DNA from: CAZHFA01 sp964534945
GTDB taxonomy: Bacteria; Bdellovibrionota_C; UBA2361; CAKMMH01
Direction: 5' to 3'
NCBI GenBank assembly: GCA_964534945.1
Contig: CAZHSB010000019.1
Coordinates: 1-29,918, forward strand
DNA: 29,918 nucleotides
Shown: positions 24,880-29,918 of the stretch, in pieces
Layout of the letters: each line of letters opens with the position of its first letter
Numbering within the stretch: the stretch's first letter is position 1
Notes under the pieces: generated by a model
The model's input: only the letters and a program-made list of their open reading frames with translations
Database searches by the model: none
What the model was told of the DNA's origin: nothing
Translations under genes and position numbers: made by a program

Positions 24880-25297
24880 AATCATTAGTCCTTATTATTC
24901 TAAAAGAAACAGAATCTTTATCACCTTCACTAAAAAAAATATTTAATGCTTTTAAATTGATATTTTCTTTTTTAAACCTTAATTTTATTTCTTCTTCAAG
25001 TGCTAATAGATTTTCATCTTCACTTTGAGAGTTAAAAGTTAAATCTATTTCACCTTTTAAATTATGGTCTCTTAAAAGCTCACTATAAACTGGTATCTCA
25101 TTAAAAAAATCTTTTATTGTTTGATCTATATTTAAAATTACATTTTCTTTTATACTTATTAATGATGTTATTTCTTTTTTTTCTTCTCTTCCCAAAAAAT
25201 TAGGGCGCAAAAAAGAGCCTATAATAAACGTTAATATAATAAGCATTAGTGCTGTATATTGAACGTAGAAAAGATTTTCTGTTTGAGAAGATTGCAT
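24866..25297 (-). CDS. MotB-like paralogue lacking the channel aspartate
   Basis: A 143-residue protein with one N-terminal membrane helix ('FYVQYTALMLIILTFIIGSFLRP') and a periplasmic region of about 110 residues. The latter loosely follows OmpA-like topology ('LKGEIDLTFNSQSEDENLLALEEEIKLRFKKENINLKALNIFF'), without the Asp in the helix and without the peptidoglycan-binding residues. It starts six bases after motA with GGAGA upstream and overlaps the next motB-like gene. Position and topology suggest an accessory stator subunit; alternatively it is an unrelated single-pass protein. It is not a frameshifted half of the next gene, since each has its own helix and periplasmic domain. Confidence 0.6.
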   Translation of the reverse strand: MQSSQTENLFYVQYTALMLIILTFIIGSFLRPNFLGREEKKEITSLISIKENVILNIDQTIKDFFNEIPVYSELLRDHNLKGEIDLTFNSQSEDENLLALEEEIKLRFKKENINLKALNIFFSEGDKDSVSFRIIRTNDYELL

Positions 25298-25303
25298 TTT
25301 ATT

Positions 25304-26098
25304 TTATTCTCCAACTACGGGCATAAAGCTTTGTAAACGTTGTTCAACGATTATTGGGCTTTCTTGCCTTGATAAACTTATAACACCCTCAATGGTAATT
25401 CTTTTTATCAATGTTTCATCGCTATCTATATTTTTAATTTTTCCAGCAAGTGGAATAAAAATCATATTAGCTAAAATTGCACCATAAAATGTTGTTAAAA
25501 GTGCCGTTGACATCGCAGGGCCGACTTTTGAAGGATCATCTAAACTTCCAAGCATATTAACAAGCCCAAGCAAAGTTCCTATTAAGCCCATGGCGGGAGC
25601 ATAAACTCCCATTGTCTCAAAAACAGCAATGCCTTTTTTATTTTGGTCACTTACTATATTCATTTCTGTTTCAAGAATTTTTTTAATATCATTTTCCTGT
25701 TGCCCATCGACTACAAGTTGTAATGATTTTTTGAAGAAAGGATCTCTTGTTTCTTGCGCAACATCTTCAAGTGTTAAAAGCCCTCTTTTTCTAGATTCGT
25801 AACTTAAGTTCACAATTTCTTCCATTCTAACTCTTGGGTCTACTTGTGAGGAATAGAAAATTGACTTTAGAGAACTAAATGTTTTTTTAATATCTAAAAA
25901 TGAAAAATTAACTAGCATTACAGCAAATATTCCACCAAACACAATCAATATTCCGCTTATGCTAACAAAATTTTGTAAATTACCGCCAAGAACCGTAGCA
26001 CAAAAAATAATAAAAAAGCATATTACAAATCCACTTATCAAACTGCCATTTATTTGACTCGATGAATTTCCAGACATTTGTAACCCACTGAAACTCAT
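25304..26098 (-). CDS. motA: Flagellar motor stator protein MotA
   Basis: A 264-residue inner-membrane protein of the MotA/PomA family with four hydrophobic segments. The cytoplasmic loop after helix 2 has 'DPRVRMEEIVNLSYESRKRGLLTLED' and 'DPFFKKSLQLVVDGQ', where charged residues contact FliG. Helix 3 is 'FETMGVYAPAMGLIGTLLGLVNML' with the conserved proline. Helix 4 is 'ALLTTFYGAILANMIFIPLAGKI'. The start has GGAGAAAATCT before ATG. It is the first gene of the flagellar operon, downstream of a sigma-54 promoter. The similarity is to the sodium-type PomA branch as much as to MotA, so the coupling ion is undecided. Confidence 0.94.
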   Translation of the reverse strand: MSFSGLQMSGNSSSQINGSLISGFVICFFIIFCATVLGGNLQNFVSISGILIVFGGIFAVMLVNFSFLDIKKTFSSLKSIFYSSQVDPRVRMEEIVNLSYESRKRGLLTLEDVAQETRDPFFKKSLQLVVDGQQENDIKKILETEMNIVSDQNKKGIAVFETMGVYAPAMGLIGTLLGLVNMLGSLDDPSKVGPAMSTALLTTFYGAILANMIFIPLAGKIKNIDSDETLIKRITIEGVISLSRQESPIIVEQRLQSFMPVVGE

Positions 26099-26135
26099 AG
26101 ATTTTCTCCAAAAAAATAAATTCTCGTTAAATTGA

Positions 26136-26153
26136 ATGCAAATGCTGTTCCAA
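26136..26153 (-). promoter_or_regulatory. Sigma-54 promoter of the motA-fliR operon
   Basis: Read on the minus strand, TTGGAACAGCATTTGCAT has GG and GC separated by exactly 10 bases and matches TGGCAC-N5-TTGC at all but a few positions. It lies 38 bases before the motA start, predicting a leader of about 28 bases. Confidence 0.72.
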
Positions 26154-26228
26154 AAAATTGAAATTTGTAGGTATTTTTAAATTTAAACTTAGCAAAACTT
26201 ATTTATTTTTTATGATGAATTTTTGAGC

Positions 26229-26273
26229 AAAAAAAAAGCAATCTAATTTTAATATAAATTAAAATAGATTGCT
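26229..26273 (-). terminator. Rho-independent terminator of the small membrane protein gene
   Basis: Arms 26237-26253 and 26258-26273 pair over 16 positions with one bulged A around a four-base loop. On the minus strand the stem is followed by eight or nine T. Confidence 0.8.
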
Positions 26274-26297
26274 TTATTGCAGTTCGGCAAAGAACCT

Positions 26298-26537
26298 TTA
26301 GACCTCCCGTTCAAGCACTGGATGCTTGAACGGGTTTTCTATATCCTTACTTTTTTTCAGGATGTCGGTGGCTTCTTCCAAATATTGAATAACGACTCCA
26401 CTAAGTGAAGTTGTTTTCGTATATTTGTGCGTTATATCAAGTAATGCCACTAATACTAAGATGATCACAACTATTTTAAAAATCATCTTAATAATCTTTT
26501 TAACCATCTCCCAAATTTCTTTTATAAAATTCGGCAT
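26298..26537 (-). CDS. Small single-pass membrane protein, unknown function
   Basis: A 79-residue protein with a basic amphipathic N-terminus ('MPNFIKEIWEMVKKIIKMIF') running into a membrane helix ('KIVVIILVLVALLDI') and a charged C-terminal tail. I recognise no family. ATG at 26537 is preferred over the GTG immediately before it because AAAGG lies six bases upstream. It has its own promoter (26596-26624) and terminator (26229-26273), so it is an independent transcription unit. The last dozen codons are encoded by a perfect inverted repeat (26306-26334). Confidence 0.7.
   Translation of the reverse strand: MPNFIKEIWEMVKKIIKMIFKIVVIILVLVALLDITHKYTKTTSLSGVVIQYLEEATDILKKSKDIENPFKHPVLEREV
26306..26334. 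repeat. Perfect inverted repeat in the 3' end of a coding region
   Basis: Twelve-base perfect arms CCCGTTCAAGCA and TGCTTGAACGGG around a five-base loop, within the last codons of the small membrane protein gene. G+C is well above the surroundings. Confidence 0.85.
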
Positions 26538-26595
26538 CACAAAACCTTTCTTTTCTTTTTTTCATTTTTTTTATTAACCCGAGCCCAAGACCTTA

Positions 26596-26624
26596 ATTAT
26601 AGCAAAACAACAATTTCTTTGTAA
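26596..26624 (-). promoter_or_regulatory. Sigma-70 promoter of the small membrane protein gene
   Basis: On the minus strand TTACAA (26619-26624) and a perfect TATAAT (26596-26601) are spaced by 17 bases, with an extended TGC before the -10 box. It lies about 59 bases before the start codon and is back to back with the promoter at 26636-26664. Confidence 0.7.
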
Positions 26625-26635
26625 AATTTTTTTCA

Positions 26636-26664
26636 TTGCCAAATATAAGAAATAAGGGTAAAAT
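26636..26664 (+). promoter_or_regulatory. Sigma-70 promoter of the fibronectin-like lipoprotein gene
   Basis: TTGCCA (26636-26641) and TAAAAT (26659-26664) are spaced by 17 bases; each box matches the consensus at five of six positions. It lies 38 bases before the chosen start codon. Confidence 0.65.
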
Positions 26665-26702
26665 TTCTAATTGATTTTGGTATCTTATGGGGTTTTCTTG
26701 TG

Positions 26703-27137
26703 ATGATGAAAATAAAAACTGTTAAATTATTTTGCCTATTATTAGTTATTACTTTTTCTTCCTGTTCTTTTTTTCAAAATAAACCTACTACTGATGTAAA
26801 TGAAAGTTTAGATACGAAAGAACAAACAGAAACGATAATTAATGAAAAACTTAAAAATACTGATAACAATTCAGATGTTGAGATATTATGGCTCATTCCA
26901 GATGAGCCAACAGATGGCTTCATTTTAAGCTATGGTTTTTCAGAGGATAAAATTACTAATGATTTAAAATTATTTTCAGATCAAATAACTGTTATATCAG
27001 ATCCAGTTTATAAAAAAGTTTATAAACATATACTAAGAGGATTTCCAAAGAATAAAATCATTTATCTACAACTTGTAGCTTTTAAAAATGGAGAATTTTC
27101 AAAACCAAGTAAAATTTTTACATTAAGGGCAAATTAA
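26703..27137 (+). CDS. Lipoprotein with fibronectin-III-like domain
   Basis: A 144-residue lipoprotein: signal peptide with lipobox SSC (Cys21 from this start), a disordered Thr/Glu/Asn-rich linker, and a beta-rich domain of about 85 residues. The domain ('VEILWLIPDEPTDGFILSYGF', then 'YLQLVAFKNGEFSKPSKIFTL') follows the fibronectin type III pattern, including the 'Y.L.V.A...G..S.PS' ending. Three consecutive possible starts (GTG ATG ATG) cannot be told apart; GGGG lies about ten bases upstream of the first. Probable role: surface or periplasmic scaffold; no specific function can be assigned. Confidence 0.75.
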   Translation: MMKIKTVKLFCLLLVITFSSCSFFQNKPTTDVNESLDTKEQTETIINEKLKNTDNNSDVEILWLIPDEPTDGFILSYGFSEDKITNDLKLFSDQITVISDPVYKKVYKHILRGFPKNKIIYLQLVAFKNGEFSKPSKIFTLRAN

Positions 27138-27142
27138 GGTAG

Positions 27143-27171
27143 TTACAAAATACAACAAGATATGCTATAAT
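27143..27171 (+). promoter_or_regulatory. Sigma-70 promoter of the helical-repeat protein gene
   Basis: TTACAA (27143-27148) and a perfect TATAAT (27166-27171) are spaced by 17 bases with an extended TGC before the -10 box, the same architecture as the promoter at 26596-26624. The predicted transcript starts near 27178, giving a leader of about 110 bases that contains the hairpin at 27205-27250. Confidence 0.75.
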
Positions 27172-27204
27172 AATCTTTGTTCGTGTTTAAAAGTTTTATT
27201 ACTT

Positions 27205-27263
27205 GGACACCTTTTATAATTTGTCTTTAGAAAGATTACAAAAGGTGTTCTTTTGTGATTGTT
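27205..27263 (+). promoter_or_regulatory. Leader hairpin / possible attenuator
   Basis: Sixteen-base arms (27205-27220 and 27235-27250), 14 of 16 identical to the complement and the rest wobble-compatible, enclose a 14-base loop. TTTTGTGATTGTTTTTTT follows. It lies between promoter and start codon, so it may attenuate the downstream gene, or it may terminate readthrough from the lipoprotein gene. Confidence 0.55.
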
Positions 27264-27286
27264 TTTTTATTTTAAGGAATTTCATT

Positions 27287-28315
27287 ATGAAGAAATTAAT
27301 TTTTATTTTAGTTATTATCGTATTGGCAATTTGCTTATATTCTTATAAGCAAACCAAGAAAACTAATGAGCCAACTTCGCAAGTAGGAGAATCAACGACT
27401 CAAGAAGAAACTGGAAAAGAGGTCAAGGATGCTGAGCAAGTTGACAGCGAAACAGGTGAAAGTGAAGAAGAATCTGAAGAGGAAATTGATGTAAGGCCTG
27501 CTGTTGATGTTTATAAATCAGCAGATGATGCTTTAGCTGCAATAAAGAAAGCTGCTTCTAAGTATGATGATGTTGTTTTAGAGCAATTTTATATGTTAGG
27601 GAATTGTTCTTGGTGCAATAAGTTTTATTCTGATGTAAAAGCTCTTATGTTAGACAAAAGCTTAGGTACCAATGAAAGAACTTATTATGCAGAAATTTTA
27701 TCAACTACTGGGAAGAAAGAAAATATTCAAGCATTAGTTGAAGCAACATTAGGAACAAGTGATGCAACTGAAAAGGATATGTTTTCTGAAGCATTGGAAT
27801 TATCTAATTTATCGAATGAATCATTGAAATATTTAGCAGATGAATATTCGAACTCTACGGATGTCGACCTAAAGGAAGCCATCGTAGGAGCTATTAGTGG
27901 CCAAGGGACTAAGGAATCAATTGAAATTTTATATAACTTAACGACAGAAAATGGCGATGCTGATGGATTTTATAGTGATGGCATTGGGCTTGGTGAAGTA
28001 GTTCCAGAAAATTCTGCATATCCATTTTTAGAAGATGTTGTAACAAAGAGAGATAAATATGCTCATCTTGCTGTAAAAGCTTTATTAAATGGCGGAATGG
28101 ATGGGACAAAACTTGTTATGGATATCTTAGGAAACACCAAAGATTCTGCTGCAGACATTAAAATTTTTGATTTAGAAAAAGCAGCTGATCACGTTTTATA
28201 TGATGACAGCACAGCAGAATATTTATCAAGCTTTCAAAGTCCAAATGAAGCTCAAAAATACTTTATTGATAGAGTAATTGCAGCTTCAGCTGACGATGCC
28301 AAAGATGATGAATAA
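27287..28315 (+). CDS. Membrane-anchored protein with HEAT-like helical repeats and a CxxC motif
   Basis: A 342-residue protein: an N-terminal membrane anchor or uncleaved signal (3-19), an acidic disordered linker rich in Glu, Ser and Thr (about 22-70), then about 260 residues of helical repeats of HEAT/ARM type ('NIQALVEATLGTSD', 'DLKEAIVGAISGQGTKESIEILYNL', 'DKYAHLAVKALLNGGMDGTKLVMDIL'). CSWC at 107-110 in the first repeat could be a disulfide or redox motif outside the cytoplasm. The start at 27287 has TTAAGGA upstream; a TTG-initiated extension to 27203 runs through the leader hairpin and is rejected. Function is unknown; protein-protein scaffold is a reasonable guess. Confidence 0.75.
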   Translation: MKKLIFILVIIVLAICLYSYKQTKKTNEPTSQVGESTTQEETGKEVKDAEQVDSETGESEEESEEEIDVRPAVDVYKSADDALAAIKKAASKYDDVVLEQFYMLGNCSWCNKFYSDVKALMLDKSLGTNERTYYAEILSTTGKKENIQALVEATLGTSDATEKDMFSEALELSNLSNESLKYLADEYSNSTDVDLKEAIVGAISGQGTKESIEILYNLTTENGDADGFYSDGIGLGEVVPENSAYPFLEDVVTKRDKYAHLAVKALLNGGMDGTKLVMDILGNTKDSAADIKIFDLEKAADHVLYDDSTAEYLSSFQSPNEAQKYFIDRVIAASADDAKDDE

Positions 28316-28328
28316 GCTTTGAATATAT

Positions 28329-28374
28329 AGGAGGTATATAAACTTATAAATTATATGCCTCCTTTGTTTTTATT
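28329..28374 (+). terminator. Rho-independent terminator
   Basis: Arms AGGAGGTATATAA (28329-28341) and TTATATGCCTCCT (28351-28363) pair over 13 positions with one G-T wobble, followed by TTGTTTTTATT. It ends the helical-repeat protein transcript. Confidence 0.85.
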
Positions 28375-28460
28375 ACATAAAGAATTATTTCAAAAATATG
28401 CCGCTATGTTTTCACTTCTTATTTTACTAAACAAGATGATGCAATAGACTTGCATAATAA

Positions 28461-29201
28461 TTAATTTTTAAAATATTTGTTAAAAAACAACTTTGTTCTT
28501 TCCATAATTCCTTTAACTACATTCAAAAATTTGCTGAACATAGTTTGTGATTGCATAATTGCCATTGTATCTCCTTGAGGTACTACTATATATGCACCTT
28601 CTTCTTGTGCTAATGCGAATTTGGTAATATCTGAGTTAAATGATTCAAGCATATTTTGAATAATCTTGGCTAAATTAGGATCAATTTTATCTAAGAAAGT
28701 TTTGTTTTTATTTACCATATCTAGATATTCATTAACTTTATTCATCAATTCAACCATTGTCTCATCAAGCAAAATCTCACTTTGGTTTATTTTAATTTTT
28801 TCTAAAACTCTGCTACGAAGTTTATCTTCTTCCTTTTCTTCTATCCCCCCCCCTGCATTAACATTGTCAATAAAAATTACTGAATCATTATCAGCACTTG
28901 TATTATTAGAAAAACCATTAGAAGGATTACCAGAAGTCTTTTTGTCATGAATCTTATTATGTTCATTTTCCCTAGGAGGATTATCAGATTTTTTTTCTAC
29001 TCCACATTTAGAACATATATGCTTTATTTCCTCTTCCTTATACCCCACAGATTCTAACAACACTGGTAATATTTTTTTTATAATGCTTCTCTCACGACCA
29101 CAAAATGTAGCAGAATCATCTTCACTTAAATCACTCCATATATACCTATCTGCTTTTCCCTTTTTTTGGTGCGCCTTCTTCGTACGCCCAGGACGTGACA
29201 T
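28461..29201 (-). CDS. Hypothetical protein with CxxC motif and an in-frame G9 tract
   Basis: A 246-residue, unrecognised protein. The basic N-terminus ('MSRPGRTKKAHQKKGKADRY') is followed by a small helical region with 'HICSKCG' (Cys63, Cys66; a possible half zinc site). Next come an Asn/Asp-rich low-complexity linker (about 72-125) containing Gly117-119 encoded by nine G (28845-28853), and a helical C-terminal domain (about 130-246) ending in an amphipathic basic helix. There is no signal peptide. Its ATG directly follows the stop codon of the upstream gene (TGA-ATG), so the two are translationally coupled. Loss or gain of one G truncates the protein within a few codons of the tract. Confidence 0.65.
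   Translation of the reverse strand: MSRPGRTKKAHQKKGKADRYIWSDLSEDDSATFCGRERSIIKKILPVLLESVGYKEEEIKHICSKCGVEKKSDNPPRENEHNKIHDKKTSGNPSNGFSNNTSADNDSVIFIDNVNAGGGIEEKEEDKLRSRVLEKIKINQSEILLDETMVELMNKVNEYLDMVNKNKTFLDKIDPNLAKIIQNMLESFNSDITKFALAQEEGAYIVVPQGDTMAIMQSQTMFSKFLNVVKGIMERTKLFFNKYFKN
28845..28853 (-). repeat. Nine-G homopolymer tract, candidate phase-variation site
   Basis: An uninterrupted G9 run on the coding strand, encoding three Gly codons. A one-base loss leads directly to TAG; a one-base gain leads to TAA about eight codons later. Confidence 0.8.
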
Positions 29202-29537
29202 TCAATATTTGTATGAACGGATGATTGTAGGAATTAAATCAATAGATATTAATCCCCATCCAGAAAACTGCAAAAATTGGTAAATTCTTTCTCTTTTCTG
29301 GATTTCCTTTAAAGGAATCCTTAGTTTTGAGATCCAAGCCTCTTCACAAGATTTTACTTGTGAAATTAATTCTTTTTTCTCTATGTTTCTTACGTTCGAA
29401 GAATCGATCTCTTTTCTCATTCTCTTGAGTTCTTTGATCCTTCCCAATTCAAGTGAAAACTCAGCTATTTTCTTTTTGTAAAATACTGCTGAGCATAGAA
29501 GAAAAAAGCTACCAATTAAAAACGGTATTCCTAACAC
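29202..29537 (-). CDS. Small membrane protein: two membrane helices around a coiled coil
   Basis: A 111-residue protein with hydrophobic segments at both ends ('GIPFLIGSFFLLCSAVFY' and 'FLQFSGWGLISIDLIPTII') and a charged helical, probably coiled-coil middle (about 24-82, rich in Lys, Glu and Arg). The start is GTG at 29537, with AAGGAGA seven bases upstream. It is the first gene of a two-gene unit with the CxxC protein and ends exactly where that gene begins. I recognise no family. The topology predicts both termini on the same side with the coiled coil on the other. Confidence 0.65.
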   Translation of the reverse strand: MLGIPFLIGSFFLLCSAVFYKKKIAEFSLELGRIKELKRMRKEIDSSNVRNIEKKELISQVKSCEEAWISKLRIPLKEIQKRERIYQFLQFSGWGLISIDLIPTIIRSYKY

Positions 29538-29791
29538 TTCAAGTCTCCTTTCATGTCAGAAAAAAAATTGATAAAAACCTTACACTCACATACAGGATGA
29601 CAGTTTACCATGGAAAATTTTTAACGCAAAAAAACTCACTCATAAAAAATTTCTGAAGCTCCACCACCACCTTTCAATGTAAGAATCCTCACTTTTCCTA
29701 AATATATAACGATAAAAAGGGCACGCATTTTTTTATAAAGTGATTGCCCAAAAATTTTATTTTCCCCAATTTATAAAAATATGCGTCTTTC
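29538..29791. other. Non-coding region with a large inverted repeat
   Basis: About 250 bases upstream of the two-gene unit. It holds the ribosome binding site of the first gene, a weak TTGCGT/TAAACT pair on the minus strand that might be its promoter, and 17-base arms at 29723-29739 and 29770-29786 (16 of 17 paired). No supported gene is seen. Confidence 0.5.
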
Positions 29792-29918
29792 TCAAAATTT
29801 TCGTTGCCCTGAAAGGGTGAGCTACTAAAATATAGTGTGCCACTGTTCCTGCGTTGGAAACGCTACACAACCCAGCCCAGGGTTAGCGATCCTGAAAGGA
29901 GCGCAAACCCTGGGTAAC
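29792..29918. repeat. Multi-hairpin dispersed repeat, right copy
   Basis: Inverted, diverged copy of the repeat at 1-115. It keeps the GCGTT/AACGC and AACCC/GGGTT palindromes, while the CCCT/AGGG stem keeps its inner four pairs. Where the left copy has GTAG/CTAC, this copy (in the same orientation) has GTGG/CTAT, which still pairs with G-U wobbles. It is markedly richer in G+C than adjacent sequence. Confidence 0.75.

Noticed and set aside
24364..25297. The two motB-like genes as one motB broken by a frameshift
   Set aside because: Each frame has its own start region, its own membrane helix and its own periplasmic domain, so they are two genes rather than halves of one.
1..29918. The inverted terminal repeats as telomeres of a linear plasmid or ends of a large transposon
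   Set aside because: The copies differ at about a fifth of positions, the left one lacks its outer end, and the content is core chromosomal genes without a transposase or replication gene. A dispersed repeat breaking the assembly is simpler.
1..29918. CRISPR arrays, tRNA or rRNA genes, insertion sequences and prophage genes
   Set aside because: I looked for regularly spaced repeats, cloverleaf-like segments, rRNA-like sequence, transposases and integrases and saw none that could be supported.

Overview
The window is an AT-rich bacterial chromosome segment (roughly 30% G+C by eye) of about 27 protein genes, with housekeeping genes, a flagellar operon and a fragment of a second, non-flagellar type III secretion system (T3SS). 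Housekeeping genes are glnS, nrdR, glyA, acpP, a groES-like gene, rpmB, ftsY and smc. Several signal-peptide lipoproteins, a flagellar motor and promoters of the sigma-54 type point to a motile Gram-negative-type cell. A lipoprotein-type SctJ, flagella, GlnS and multi-hairpin dispersed repeats at both ends would fit a PVC-superphylum lineage, but that is a weak inference and I cannot name a taxon.

Layout. 1-115: a hairpin-rich, relatively GC-rich repeat copy. 392-2852 (minus): an overlapping operon of a sigma-28-like factor, sctJ, a small unknown gene in the usual sctK position, and sctQ, continuing off the left side or ending at the repeat. 3042-7559: glnS, then glyA-nrdR, acpP and a groES-like gene. 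7647-9533: a TRL-type lipoprotein and the hook gene flgE behind a clear sigma-54 promoter. 9519-12335 (minus): an envelope pair (polytopic membrane protein and glycosyltransferase). 12428-14865 (plus): SGNH hydrolase, rpmB, an unknown helical protein. 14874-19511 (minus): smc-ftsY. 19781-20155: an orphan acidic protein of different base composition. 20416-26098 (minus): motA, two motB-like genes, fliM, fliN, fliO, fliP, fliQ, fliR, behind a second sigma-54 promoter. 26298-29537: small membrane protein, fibronectin-like lipoprotein, membrane-anchored helical-repeat protein and a two-gene unknown module. 29792-29918: a second, inverted and diverged copy of the terminal repeat.

How the parts connect. 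The flagellar export gate and C-ring (FliMNOPQR), stator (MotA plus two MotB-like proteins) and hook (FlgE) share sigma-54 promoter architecture although flgE sits 12 kb away. The T3SS fragment has its own sigma-28-family factor at its head, suggesting separate control. Two uninterrupted nine-G tracts occur in the window, one in sctQ and one in the unknown gene at 28461-29201; any one-base change in either would truncate the protein, so both look like candidate phase-variation switches. In sctQ the G tract also sits five bases before an in-frame ATG that would yield a separate 77-residue C-terminal SpoA protein, the equivalent of SctQ-C known from other T3SSs.

The strongest candidates for something undescribed are the poly-G-controlled sctQ, the acidic insertion of about 135 residues in the SMC head domain, the paired degenerate MotB proteins, and the multi-hairpin repeat family.
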